Part shown: one piece after another, positions 9,055 through 17,202 of the stretch | Position numbering within the stretch: the first letter of the stretch is position 1 | Layout of the letters: every line of letters starts with the position of its first letter | Assembly: GCA_946222005.1 (NCBI GenBank) | Contig: CAMIHP010000004.1 | Coordinates: 49,023 to 113,022 of the forward strand | Source of the DNA: an uncultured Candidatus Saccharibacteria bacterium | GTDB taxonomy: Bacteria > Patescibacteriota > Saccharimonadia > Saccharimonadales > Saccharimonadaceae | DNA: 64,000 nt | Direction of reading: 5' to 3' | Made by a program: the position numbers and the translations under genes | Notes under the pieces: generated by a model | The model's database searches: none | What the model saw: only the letters and a program-made list of their open reading frames with translations | Told to the model about the DNA's origin: nothing

Positions 9055-10224
9055 ATGATACAGTCTATTCCATTTTTGAAATTTCTCTCGCCACGCAATC
9101 TTGCTATCGCTGGTATGGTTGCGCTGGTTGGTATTGGCCTATGGCGGATTCCGTCCGTCCATGCAGCATCGCGCCAGCCGGGTAGTGGCGAGCATATCAT
9201 CACATTGCACGAAGGCACGGCCAAGCGCGGGTTCTACACCAAGGCGACTACCTTACGTGATGCGTTGCGTGAGGCAAATGTGCGGCTTGACGACAAAGAC
9301 CGCACTGAGCCTGAGCTTGATACACCACTAGAGAGCGCCTCGTACGAAGTAAACATCTATCGAGCGCGGCCAGTGGTGATTCGCGATGGCGGGGCAGATA
9401 CGAAGCTTATTACCGCTTATCGCACAGGCAAGCAGATTGCAGAGCAGGCGGGTATTCCATTGCACGACGAAGACCAGGCGGTGCTGGCTCGCTCGCGCGA
9501 TATTATTGCTGATGGGGCGGCAGAGGTGATGACAATCCGCCGCGCAACGCCCTTTACCCTTGTATTTTATGGCAAAACCATCCAGGCATACACGATGGAG
9601 AAGACGGTCGGTGCAATGCTCAAGGCCAAGAAAATCACTCTAGGCGCTGATGACACTCTCTCGGTGCCAGCGAACGCACCACTGACAGCTGGTATGACGG
9701 TAGAGCTCTGGCGTAATGGTAAGCAGACGGTGACGGTAGAGGAAGAAGTCGACTTCAAGACGGAGGAGATTAAGGATGCCGACCGCGAGCGTGGCAAAAA
9801 AGAAGTCAAGACCGAGGGCAAAAAAGGCAAGAAGGCCGTGACGTACGAGATTATTATGAAGAATGGCCGCGAAGAGTCGCGCAAGCAGCTCAGCAGTGTG
9901 GTAACGCAAGAGCCAGTCAACCGGGTCGAGATCGTTGGGACGAAGAAGAAGTCGGTGGATACTACCTTTAGTGGTGATTTTGCAGGGGCACTAGCAAAAC
10001 TACGTAGCTGCGAAGGGGGTTACACCTCCAACACTGGCAATGGTTACTACGGTGCGTACCAATTTGACATCAAGACCTGGGGTGGCTTTGGTGGCTATGC
10101 CAATGCAGCAGAAGCGCCACCAGAGGTCCAAGACCAAAAAGCCTGGGAAACGTACCAGCGTCGTGGTTGGCAACCCTGGCCAACATGTAAGAATAAGATG
10201 GGGCTGCAAGACATCTACCGCTAG
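9055..10224 (+). CDS. Secreted DUF348-G5 protein with Rpf-type lysozyme-like domain
   Basis: Probable extracellular peptidoglycan-cleaving enzyme of the resuscitation-promoting factor type, 389 residues. Order: signal peptide (basic start, hydrophobic LAIAGMVALVGIGL, cleavage near VHAA), DUF348 region from about residue 45 with repeats of the HEGTAKRGFYTKATTLRDAL type, G5 domain (about 235-310, EEEVDFKTEEI to VNRVEIVGT), then an 80-residue Rpf/transglycosylase-like domain with LRSCEGGYTSNTGNGYYGAYQFDIKTW. CEGG carries the catalytic Glu equivalent to CESGG of Rpf proteins. The chosen ATG gives a proper signal peptide; an in-frame TTG upstream overlaps the -10 box TATACT (9020-9025). It could remodel this cell's wall or act on the wall of a host bacterium. 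Confidence 0.88.
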   Translation: MIQSIPFLKFLSPRNLAIAGMVALVGIGLWRIPSVHAASRQPGSGEHIITLHEGTAKRGFYTKATTLRDALREANVRLDDKDRTEPELDTPLESASYEVNIYRARPVVIRDGGADTKLITAYRTGKQIAEQAGIPLHDEDQAVLARSRDIIADGAAEVMTIRRATPFTLVFYGKTIQAYTMEKTVGAMLKAKKITLGADDTLSVPANAPLTAGMTVELWRNGKQTVTVEEEVDFKTEEIKDADRERGKKEVKTEGKKGKKAVTYEIIMKNGREESRKQLSSVVTQEPVNRVEIVGTKKKSVDTTFSGDFAGALAKLRSCEGGYTSNTGNGYYGAYQFDIKTWGGFGGYANAAEAPPEVQDQKAWETYQRRGWQPWPTCKNKMGLQDIYR

Positions 10225-10245
10225 CAGCCTAGCTAAGAGAACGAG

Positions 10246-11292
10246 ATGATTACGAAGAGCCTCTATCATCTGTGGCAGCATCGTCAACCAATGATTGCCT
10301 GCTTGCTGGGGCTGAGTGTCATAAGCGGCCTTGTCGTGGCAAGCTATGCCTCGGCTCAGAGCCCAGCAGCAGTGCCAGCTCGACTTGTTACTGTGGTGGA
10401 GAACGGTCGAGAGCGTGCTGTGTACTCGACCGCTTCGTCTGTGCGGGAGCTCATCGCTACCTCTGGTATGAAGATTGATGCCTCGCATGACTCCGTTTCG
10501 CCCCACCTTGATGCGTCGCTAGCGCAAGCAGCACCAACAGTGACAATCCAGCGTGCTCGGTTGGTCACTGTAATAGATGGCAAGAAACGTTCTCGTGTGC
10601 TCACCGCAGCACAGACGCCGCAGGATATTGCCAAGGCGGCTGGCATGGTGCTCTACCGCGAGGACAGAGCCAGCTTCCAGACACTTGGCAACATTGCACT
10701 GGACGGGCCAAGCGAGATGATGACGATTCACCGTGCACCAACACATACAGTAACGGCGGAAGAGCCGATTGCATTTGCGACTGAGACGATTAAAGATAAG
10801 CAGCAATTCATTGGTAGCAAAACAATCAAGCGAGCTGGTCAGCCAGGCATTCGCCGTTTGACCTATACAGTCGAGATGAAGGATGGCGCTGAAGTGCAAC
10901 GCCGCCTAACAGCGCAAACAGTGGTAAAGCAGCCAACTGCGCAAGTAGAAGTAGTTGGAACAAAGCCTAAGAATCCATTGACGAAGAGCAAGGGCGCGCA
11001 TCACTTTACTGACAGCAAAGGGGTGAGCCACCGCGAGACATACTACGATTTGCCGATGAACGTTGCGATGCATAACTGTGGCGGCGGCACTTATACCATT
11101 CGCGGTGATGGCGCTAAAGTTGACAAAGATGGCTACATCCTCGTGGCGGCGAATTATAGCAACTACCCACGCTGCTCGGTGGTTGAAACAAGCATGGGCC
11201 CAGGCAAAGTGTATGATACCGGAAGCTTTGCTACTAAGCATCCGCATGGCTTTGACCTCGCGACGGATTGGACGAAGGCGGATGGGAAGTAG
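10246..11292 (+). CDS. Secreted DUF348-G5 protein with C-terminal 3D-like barrel
   Basis: 348-residue companion of the preceding Rpf-like gene, 21 nt downstream and probably co-transcribed. It has a signal peptide (IACLLGLSVISGLVVASYASA), DUF348 repeats (VVENGRERAVYSTASSVRELIATSGM and the related VIDGKKRSRVLTAAQTPQDIAKAAGM), and a G5 domain (EEPIAFATETIKDKQQ to AQVEVVGTKPK). Instead of the lysozyme-like domain it ends in about 110 residues with VYDTGSFATKHPHGFDLATDW, resembling the 3D/double-psi barrel with conserved Asp found in wall-lytic MltA- and YabE-type proteins. The two genes thus share an N-terminal targeting module and carry different effectors. Whether the barrel is catalytic here cannot be judged from sequence alone. 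Confidence 0.8.
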   Translation: MITKSLYHLWQHRQPMIACLLGLSVISGLVVASYASAQSPAAVPARLVTVVENGRERAVYSTASSVRELIATSGMKIDASHDSVSPHLDASLAQAAPTVTIQRARLVTVIDGKKRSRVLTAAQTPQDIAKAAGMVLYREDRASFQTLGNIALDGPSEMMTIHRAPTHTVTAEEPIAFATETIKDKQQFIGSKTIKRAGQPGIRRLTYTVEMKDGAEVQRRLTAQTVVKQPTAQVEVVGTKPKNPLTKSKGAHHFTDSKGVSHRETYYDLPMNVAMHNCGGGTYTIRGDGAKVDKDGYILVAANYSNYPRCSVVETSMGPGKVYDTGSFATKHPHGFDLATDWTKADGK

Positions 11293-11316
11293 ATACTGTG
11301 CAGAACCTTAATATAC

Positions 11317-13008
11317 TTATTGCGCTGCAGCGATGCTCTCAGTATATAGTTGTTCAAACGTCTTCTTTTTACCCTGACCTCGTCCACCAAATCGTTTGCC
11401 ACTCCGCCGACGGAAGTTTTTACCATGGTGCCGTTTTTCTGGGTTGTCTCGGGCTGATCTCGCTCGCTCAACAGCATCTGAGAGGTTGATCTCGCGCATA
11501 ATAGAGGAAATATCACGCGAAGTCAGTGACGTGTGAGCGGCCTCATCAGATTGTTTTGTTGTGTGAGAGTGATGTTTTGTTGCCGCTGACCGCGTAGTAC
11601 GCTTTTTGGTAGTATGCTTGTTCTTGTGTGGTGGTGCTTGTTCTTGTGTGGTGGGTTGGCTTTGAATATCAGGAGTATAACAATCCGAATGATCCATTAA
11701 GACGAGATCGCGTTTTGCGAGACGCGCAAAGAGTTCGTCTTGGGCGTGTCTGGGCATATCGATGCCAAACTCATGATAAAGAACACTGATAACGCGGCGT
11801 TTTGTGGGGCGCTGTGCTGGGTCAAGCTCTGTTACTAATTGGTATACCATATCGGCAATAGCAGTTGGATCAGGAGTGGTAGTGTGCTCATACACTGTGC
11901 TTATTTGACTATGATCAGCCAGCGTTGTTGCTGAGCGCTCGGTGTCTAGGTTGTCAGGTTGGTGAGTATCCGATGAGTGAGGCGTATGTGTTAGTAGCTC
12001 GTGAGGTGATGGTGTGTTGGGGTGAGATGGGCGAGTATCGTGATCAGTATCCGGACGGGTATCGACTACAATGACGGCGGGGTTGAGCTGATACGTGCGC
12101 CCACGTCGCTGGCCAAGTGCTTGTACAACAGGGGTTGACTCGTCTGTAAGCCAGGCAAGTTGTGATAGCAAAACGCGGGCGCTGCGGGAAAAAGTGGTTC
12201 GTCTTGTATTTTCGCTGCGTGCATGAGGTTGAAAGCCATGCTCGCGAATGTCATGAGGCCGCATAACTTTATCGCGATGGCAGAGGAGGGTATTGAAGAT
12301 AAATAGTTCATCTCCAGATAGGATGGTGCGATGATCTCCGATAGCAATAGTACTATCGCTTTCTATTGTTAGAGTGATTGGGTCAACATCCTCAGGTGGG
12401 TTTACTGCAGGAATGTAGTCGGGTGACACGATACGAGCGTAGAGATCAGGCATTCCCTGCTTATCACGTGCTTCAACAGAGGATACTGCAGTGGCTGGTT
12501 CTGATGATAGCTCGGCGTTGGCCTCATCTGCTAGGGGCGTGGTCTCTGATGTCTTAGATGGTGACAGTGTTTCCAATGGTTGAGCTGCCTCAGATTTGCC
12601 TGCGGAAGAAGTAGGAGGATCCGCCTCGGAAAGTGATTGTAGTGATGATGGTATGTTGTGCTCTTGAGAGTCTATAGCAAGAGTGGGATCAATAATAGGC
12701 TTAGGGCTATCTGATAATAGTGAGACGTCTGGCTTAGTAACTGCCTGAAATCCATAACTAGCAAGCTGTGGGATAAATGACATGCTAAGCTCTGCTATGT
12801 GCGCGAGCTGTGCTTGAATTCGTTGGTGGCGACGTTCTTCTGTTTCTTCTGTTTCTTCGCTATGCTTATGAGTAGCCCAATATCCAACAGCGGCGGAGCC
12901 AATGAGCGCGACTTGCTCTTCAATGCTGCGAAGCTTTTCTTCAAGTAGCTCGGGTAGAGATAAGTGATAAGAGTCTGAAGGTGTGTCTGAGGTTTCTTTG
13001 GTATCCAT
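11317..13008 (-). CDS. Winged-helix protein with long disordered linkers, function unknown
   Basis: 563 residues, not recognised as a named family. The N-terminal 80 residues contain a possible helix or coiled coil rich in Glu (LLEEKLRSIEEQ, EETEETEE). A long Ser/Thr/Pro/Asp-rich linker follows. Around residues 215-310 is a domain resembling OmpR-type winged helices: LSGDELFIFNTLLCHRDKVMRPHDI, then ARVLLSQLAWL and a GQRRGRTYQLNP wing. A second small helical domain (about 380-445, ADMVYQLVTELDPAQRPTKRRVISVLYHEFG) is followed by a Lys/Arg/Gly-rich tail (KNFRRRSGKRFGGRGQGKKK) suited to nucleic-acid binding. Its -10 box lies 6 nt before the ATG. It converges on the DUF348 pair. A transcription factor or nucleoid protein is plausible. 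Confidence 0.7.
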   Translation of the reverse strand: MDTKETSDTPSDSYHLSLPELLEEKLRSIEEQVALIGSAAVGYWATHKHSEETEETEERRHQRIQAQLAHIAELSMSFIPQLASYGFQAVTKPDVSLLSDSPKPIIDPTLAIDSQEHNIPSSLQSLSEADPPTSSAGKSEAAQPLETLSPSKTSETTPLADEANAELSSEPATAVSSVEARDKQGMPDLYARIVSPDYIPAVNPPEDVDPITLTIESDSTIAIGDHRTILSGDELFIFNTLLCHRDKVMRPHDIREHGFQPHARSENTRRTTFSRSARVLLSQLAWLTDESTPVVQALGQRRGRTYQLNPAVIVVDTRPDTDHDTRPSHPNTPSPHELLTHTPHSSDTHQPDNLDTERSATTLADHSQISTVYEHTTTPDPTAIADMVYQLVTELDPAQRPTKRRVISVLYHEFGIDMPRHAQDELFARLAKRDLVLMDHSDCYTPDIQSQPTTQEQAPPHKNKHTTKKRTTRSAATKHHSHTTKQSDEAAHTSLTSRDISSIMREINLSDAVERARSARDNPEKRHHGKNFRRRSGKRFGGRGQGKKKTFEQLYTESIAAAQ

Positions 13009-13014
13009 GTATGG

Positions 13015-13023
13015 ATTATGCCA
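13015..13023 (-). promoter_or_regulatory. Extended -10 box of the winged-helix gene
   Basis: On the minus strand TGGCATAAT ends 6 nt before the ATG at 13008, implying a leaderless transcript. Confidence 0.55.
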
Positions 13024-13087
13024 TAGTACATAGATTTACACAATATTTTTCCACTTTAGCCACCATTTTTTATGTTTTATCCCTCCC

Positions 13088-13119
13088 AACTATAGTACAA
13101 ATCGATTTGTACTATAGTT
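13088..13119. repeat. Perfect 32-bp palindrome
   Basis: The half-site AACTATAGTACAAATC is followed directly by its exact reverse complement, with no spacer. It lies about 80 bp upstream of the winged-helix gene start and outside any gene. A dimeric DNA-binding protein site is the simplest reading. A terminator is less likely because there is no loop and the T run is several bases away. Confidence 0.85.
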
Positions 13120-13149
13120 ACCCTGTTTTTTCTCTGTTAGCGTCGGTTC

Positions 13150-13480
13150 TTTTATGTATTTATATATAATAGGAGAGAAATTGATATGGATATATGGAGA
13201 TATAGGTAAAGATAGAGAGTAGAGATAAATAGTGAAAAGATAAAGATAAATAAAGGAATAGAAAGATAAGTAAATAGAGATAGAAATAAGAGAGTAAGTA
13301 GAGATAAAGATAGATAAATAGAGAAAGAGATATATAGATATAGAGATATAGAGATGGATATAGAAATAAATAGAGAAATATGAGAGAAAGAGAGATAGCT
13401 ATAAAGATATGAATAGATAAAGAAGGAGAAGACAGAATATAAGAATTATGATAAAAAGAGATTGTGGTTATAGAAGGTAT
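13150..13480 (+). repeat. Cytosine-free AGATA-like low-complexity tract
   Basis: Bases 13150-13398 contain no C on the plus strand, and only two C occur up to 13480, in a genome whose genes are rich in G and C. The tract is built of degenerate GATA, AGAGATA and AAATA units without a fixed period, and has no open frame. TATAAT at 13165-13170 with AGGAG after it reads into the tract but opens only a seven-codon frame. It separates the divergent winged-helix gene and rsmA. Confidence 0.85.
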
Positions 13481-13514
13481 CAGTCAGTTATGCAGAGTAT
13501 ACTATCGCTAACCC

Positions 13515-13523
13515 TGGTATAAT
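13515..13523 (+). promoter_or_regulatory. Extended -10 box of rsmA
   Basis: TGGTATAAT ends 6 nt before the rsmA ATG, implying a leaderless transcript. Confidence 0.65.
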
Positions 13524-13529
13524 ACAATC

Positions 13530-14321
13530 ATGGCATTACAAAATAAAAAATCTCTGGGGCAGCATTGGCTCAAAGACCCGGATATGCTAGCGGCGATTGC
13601 CGATGCAGCAGCACTGACCCCTGATGATACGGTGCTAGAGATTGGCCCGGGGCTTGGTACATTGACGAGCCGGCTCCTTGCTCGGGCTGGCAGGGTAACC
13701 GCGGTAGAGTACGACGCCGACCTCGCGCGCAAACTACCAGGACAATTCCCTGGCAAGCAATTAACAGTCGTACATGAGGATATTCTGCAGTTTGACCTTA
13801 GCCAGCTTCCCGCTGGCTATGTCGTGGTAGCAAATGTGCCGTATTACATTACGAGCAAGATTGTCCAAAAGCTGCTGACAGCGGAGAATAAGCCGCGCCG
13901 CACAGTACTGCTGGTGCAGAAGGAGGTGGCTGAGCGAATTGCCGCTGAGCCCGGCGCAATGAGCCTATTGGGAGTGAGCGCTCAGCTCTATGCTGAGGCG
14001 AAGCAAGGCCCAGTGGTACCGCGCCAATTCTTTGTGCCACCGCCCAAGGTAGATTCGCAGGTAGTGGTGCTCGAGACGCGTGCTCAGCCTCTCGTGTCGC
14101 CAGCAGACGAAAAGGATTTCTTCCGCGTGGTGCGGGCGGGGTTTGTAGCTAAGCGCAAGAAGCTGCGCAGCGCACTTGCGGCCGGCCTTGCACTAGACAA
14201 GACAGAAGTGGAGACGATGCTGCAACACGCTGGTATATCGCCAGACTGGCGGGCAGAGGATGTGTCGATTGCCCAGTGGCTACAAATTATGAATGCTTGG
14301 CGACAGTACGGCAAGCTGTAA
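13530..14321 (+). CDS. rsmA: 16S rRNA (adenine1518/1519-N6)-dimethyltransferase
   Basis: KsgA/RsmA dimethylates two adjacent adenines near the 3' end of 16S rRNA using S-adenosylmethionine, a late step of small-subunit assembly. The 263 residues match the family. Visible motifs: KKSLGQHWLKD at the N-terminus, SAM-binding VLEIGPGLGTLTSRLL (about residues 34-49), acidic motif AVEYD, and catalytic NVPYY (NIPYY in most members), followed by the C-terminal helical domain. Its last 35 bases overlap the convergent IMPase-like gene. It is transcribed from its own extended -10 box and has no Shine-Dalgarno sequence. Confidence 0.95.
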   Translation: MALQNKKSLGQHWLKDPDMLAAIADAAALTPDDTVLEIGPGLGTLTSRLLARAGRVTAVEYDADLARKLPGQFPGKQLTVVHEDILQFDLSQLPAGYVVVANVPYYITSKIVQKLLTAENKPRRTVLLVQKEVAERIAAEPGAMSLLGVSAQLYAEAKQGPVVPRQFFVPPPKVDSQVVVLETRAQPLVSPADEKDFFRVVRAGFVAKRKKLRSALAAGLALDKTEVETMLQHAGISPDWRAEDVSIAQWLQIMNAWRQYGKL

Positions 14322-15087
14322 TGAGTGTATGCTTGATAGAGTCAGTACGAGCAAAAATATAGCCTGATGAATCTATTGTCCATGGTGAACCATCTAATGC
14401 GCACACAGCACAACCGAGCTGTTGTGCAAGAAAAGAGCTTGCACAAACATCCCAGGGGTTTGTTTGAATATTGATAATCCCATCGAGCTTCCCCAGAGCA
14501 ACAAACAGACTTGCGAGTGAACTATTGAGTGATAAAAGCATATAGTCTGTATGTTGCTGTAGGTATGAAATAATCTGAATATGCTTTTGTTTCATGGCTA
14601 GTGGTAATTTGGCGGTCGTGCCAAGATCGACATCGATGGTTGTTCCAGGTAGCGCCAGAGTAGAAACGAATGGTCGGCTACCTTCAAACACACCAGCACC
14701 AACTGACCAGTAATAGTTGCCATCCATAAAATTAATCACACAGCTTGCAACCAAGTGACCGTTGATTGCAAGTGCAATATTAGTGCAGTACAGATAGATA
14801 TGACGGCTAAGATTGTTCGTTCCACATAATGGATCAATGATCCAGACGCGTCCATTGTCTCTTGTAGTGTCTGCATGTTCTTCTTCACTGAGGATTTTAT
14901 CACTCGGAAAATATTGATGAATCGTCTTGACTATCTGTCGCTCAATGGCGATATCTAAGTCGGTCGTTGTATCATTGGGGTGCACTTTAATGGTGTAGAT
15001 ATGATTGGCTTGGTGGGTGGATTGATGTATTGCTAAAATCTCTGGTGCAATAACTGAAAAAAATGTTGCTTCACGATGAAATGACAT
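14287..15087 (-). CDS. Inositol monophosphatase-like protein with altered metal site
   Basis: 266 residues of the IMPase/CysQ/FBPase fold, enzymes that remove phosphate from small metabolites with Mg2+. Motifs in order: ILSEEEH (first metal-binding Glu pair), WIIDPLCGTNNLS, and C-terminal WDVCASSFLAQQLGC. The second motif is normally DPxDGT; here the second Asp, a metal ligand, is Cys, so activity may be altered or lost. The rest of the fold looks intact, so the gene is not obviously decayed. A minus-strand TATACT lies 7 nt before the ATG (leaderless type). Its 3' end overlaps the rsmA 3' end tail to tail by 35 bp. Codon use is more AT-rich than in rsmA. The substrate cannot be inferred. Confidence 0.75.
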   Translation of the reverse strand: MSFHREATFFSVIAPEILAIHQSTHQANHIYTIKVHPNDTTTDLDIAIERQIVKTIHQYFPSDKILSEEEHADTTRDNGRVWIIDPLCGTNNLSRHIYLYCTNIALAINGHLVASCVINFMDGNYYWSVGAGVFEGSRPFVSTLALPGTTIDVDLGTTAKLPLAMKQKHIQIISYLQQHTDYMLLSLNSSLASLFVALGKLDGIINIQTNPWDVCASSFLAQQLGCAVCALDGSPWTIDSSGYIFARTDSIKHTLITACRTVAKHS

Positions 15088-15152
15088 GATATATAGTATA
15101 TATGATTAGACAAGATTAGCCTACTTGCTTTCCATCAGAACTTCTCGTTAGT

Positions 15153-15845
15153 GTGTCATCGCGTAGTGATGACACAATGCTTGACCGCACGTTAGGTGAA
15201 ACACATCACCCGCAGGTGGTGGCGCACCGACAGGCCTTTTGCCAGGCGAGCGGGGCTGCGTATGCAGACGTGGTGTATCAGCGGGTTGTCTATGGCGCAG
15301 GCCGCAGCTATGACCAGCTCTGCGAGGTCGATAGCGGCGCGACGACTCGCCACACTGCGGAGATGGTAGCGGACAGCCTCGTGACGCGCTCGCCTGGAGT
15401 GGGGTTGCTGTTGCCAGTAGCCGATTGCGTGGCGACGGTGCTGTATGATCCGGTGCAGCGGGTGCTCGCGCTATTGCATCTGGGGCGGCATTCAACACTC
15501 TCACCACTACTTGTTCGGACAATTGATCGCCTCGTCCACGAAGGCTCTCGGGCAGAGGATGTCATTGTCTGGATGAGCCCGAGCGCGCAGCGGCGGAGCT
15601 ACGTCATGCAGTATTTTGACCAGGCAACTGACCCAGCCTGGTACCCCTTTTGCTCGCACGACGCTGATGGTATCCATCTTGACTTGCAGGGCTTTAATGC
15701 TGCTGCGTGCCAGCGCGCGGGCATTGCGCCACGCAATATCCATATCTCGCCTGTCGATACAGTGACAAGCCCCGACTACTTCTCGCACGCAGCGGGTGAC
15801 ACTGGTGGGCGGTTTGCGGTGCTGGCGATGATGCGAGAAAAGTAA
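15153..15845 (+). CDS. Laccase-domain (PgeF/YlmD-like) protein
   Basis: 230 residues of the multicopper-oxidase-like PgeF/YfiH family, members of which act on purine nucleosides or in cell-wall quality control. Visible: VADCVATVLYDP (conserved Asp-Cys), LLHLGRHSTLSPLL in the place of the usual AxHAGWRGT, MSPSAQRRSYVM, and HLDLQGFNAAACQRAGI then NIHIS near the C-terminus. The zinc-type Cys and His are kept but the GWRG loop is changed. The coordinates use the GTG at 15153; an ATG at 15177 in the same frame is equally possible, and neither has a Shine-Dalgarno sequence. Divergent from the IMPase-like gene. The family call is good, the substrate unknown. Confidence 0.78.
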   Translation: MSSRSDDTMLDRTLGETHHPQVVAHRQAFCQASGAAYADVVYQRVVYGAGRSYDQLCEVDSGATTRHTAEMVADSLVTRSPGVGLLLPVADCVATVLYDPVQRVLALLHLGRHSTLSPLLVRTIDRLVHEGSRAEDVIVWMSPSAQRRSYVMQYFDQATDPAWYPFCSHDADGIHLDLQGFNAAACQRAGIAPRNIHISPVDTVTSPDYFSHAAGDTGGRFAVLAMMREK

Positions 15846-16005
15846 CGGCAATCTGCAGATAGACGAACGTCAAGCTCCTCCGTGGTATGACTGCGTCAGC
15901 TACTCCCATATACCTTGCAATATATAATTACATCAGCTATTCTGTGATAAGAAAAGGTTTGTCTACCAATCGACCGCGGGTGGATGTAAGAGAAGGAGCG
16001 TGATT

Positions 16006-16668
16006 ATGGGATGGTTTAAGAATTCGTTTGGCATTGGAGCTGGTGTAACGCTGGGAGATATGGCGGCTCAGACCGGTGTTGCTATGGCAGTTGATATTAT
16101 TGATGGATCGACCAAGAAACTGCAGGACGACTATCGCATAGAGCATTTTGACCCAATTGTCCGCGACGATATTTCGCACATTATTGCACGTAGCGCGCTG
16201 AGTGAGATGTCATATCCCTTTCCTACCGAGCTCGATTCCAATGCGAAGGCCGCGCAGCAGCCAGGGGAGCGGAAGAGCTTCGTGCAGCGGCATAAGATCG
16301 CCGTTGGTATAACTGGTGCGCTTGTGCTGGTGGCAATATGCAACCCCAGGCAAAGCGCTATCGTATTGCTTATTGGGCTGTGGCTGCTGGTTGTCGCCAT
16401 CGGTATCGCTATATTCAAAAAAGCAAGCCGCACCGCCACAGGCATGATGGTTGGTGCGCTCAGTGCACCAAGGGAGCAGCTTATCAAGGATGGCCAGCAG
16501 TATTGGCGTATTCGCGAATATGTGCGCCAAGCTCTGGCTGTGTCTGAGCTCAGCCCACAAGATGCTGTGCTAAAACTTAGTCGCACCCAACTTGGGCAGC
16601 AATTTCCAGACACAGTGGAAGAGATCGAGGCAAACGCCTTTTACTATAAGCAAAAATTGCAGCAATAA
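16006..16668 (+). CDS. Membrane protein of unknown function
   Basis: 220 residues, not recognised. The N-terminal 90 residues are soluble and begin with a glycine-rich amphipathic stretch (FGIGAGVTLGDMAAQTG). Two closely spaced hydrophobic helices follow (about 92-108 and 113-134, VGITGALVLVAIC and AIVLLIGLWLLVVAIGIAIF), then about 80 residues rich in charged residues. It looks like a hairpin membrane protein with both ends in the cytoplasm. AGAAGGAG is correctly spaced for the ATG at 16006; the GTG two codons earlier is too close. TATAAT near 15923 may be the promoter. The cupin gene follows 20 nt later with its own ribosome-binding site, suggesting an operon. Confidence 0.75.
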   Translation: MGWFKNSFGIGAGVTLGDMAAQTGVAMAVDIIDGSTKKLQDDYRIEHFDPIVRDDISHIIARSALSEMSYPFPTELDSNAKAAQQPGERKSFVQRHKIAVGITGALVLVAICNPRQSAIVLLIGLWLLVVAIGIAIFKKASRTATGMMVGALSAPREQLIKDGQQYWRIREYVRQALAVSELSPQDAVLKLSRTQLGQQFPDTVEEIEANAFYYKQKLQQ

Positions 16669-16688
16669 GTAAATAGAAGGAGCAACCT

Positions 16689-17036
16689 ATGCGCATTATC
16701 AAACGTCCAGCAACCACCATCCTCAAAGAATCTGCCCACGGCGGCAGTGGGGCACGCAAAGTCTATGTGTCGGCTGAGCATGCCACAAGCCCATATTGCG
16801 AGGTGATCACCCATGGTTGGTTGCCTGCAGGCGCGACCTTTGACTGGCATGACCACCCCGGTGTCGAGGAAACAATGATTGTCCTCAAAGGTAGTGGTGA
16901 GGTGTCTGACACAGATGGTACATATACCTACAATCCAGGAGACGTCTTTATCTTTCCACCCGATACACAGCACAAGATCCACAACCCAGGGCCAGACGAA
17001 CATGAGATGATATTTGTGCGTATCACGGGGAAGTAG
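16689..17036 (+). CDS. Small cupin protein
   Basis: 115-residue single-domain cupin_2 protein, a beta-barrel that usually binds a divalent metal. Motif 1 reads WHDHPGVEETMIVLKGSGE (His, His, Glu ligands) and motif 2 PGDVFIFPPDTQHKIHN (His ligand), so all four metal ligands are present. It may be an isomerase, a dioxygenase or a sugar- or ligand-binding protein; sequence does not decide. AGAAGGAG precedes the ATG by 7-8 nt. It is the second gene of a probable pair with the upstream membrane protein. Confidence 0.85.
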   Translation: MRIIKRPATTILKESAHGGSGARKVYVSAEHATSPYCEVITHGWLPAGATFDWHDHPGVEETMIVLKGSGEVSDTDGTYTYNPGDVFIFPPDTQHKIHNPGPDEHEMIFVRITGK

Positions 17037-17202
17037 TTGCTATACCACGTAAGTTAGTGATATCCCGGCCGATTTCTTAACTGCTTCAATGTTGTATATA
17101 AATCCAGCAGTGTTGATGTATGAGAGACGGCTGTTGGTTCTTCTGGGTTGCATTTGTGTCGCGCGGAGTTGTACAGCCATACTAGCTGCTATTGTAGCAT
17201 CT

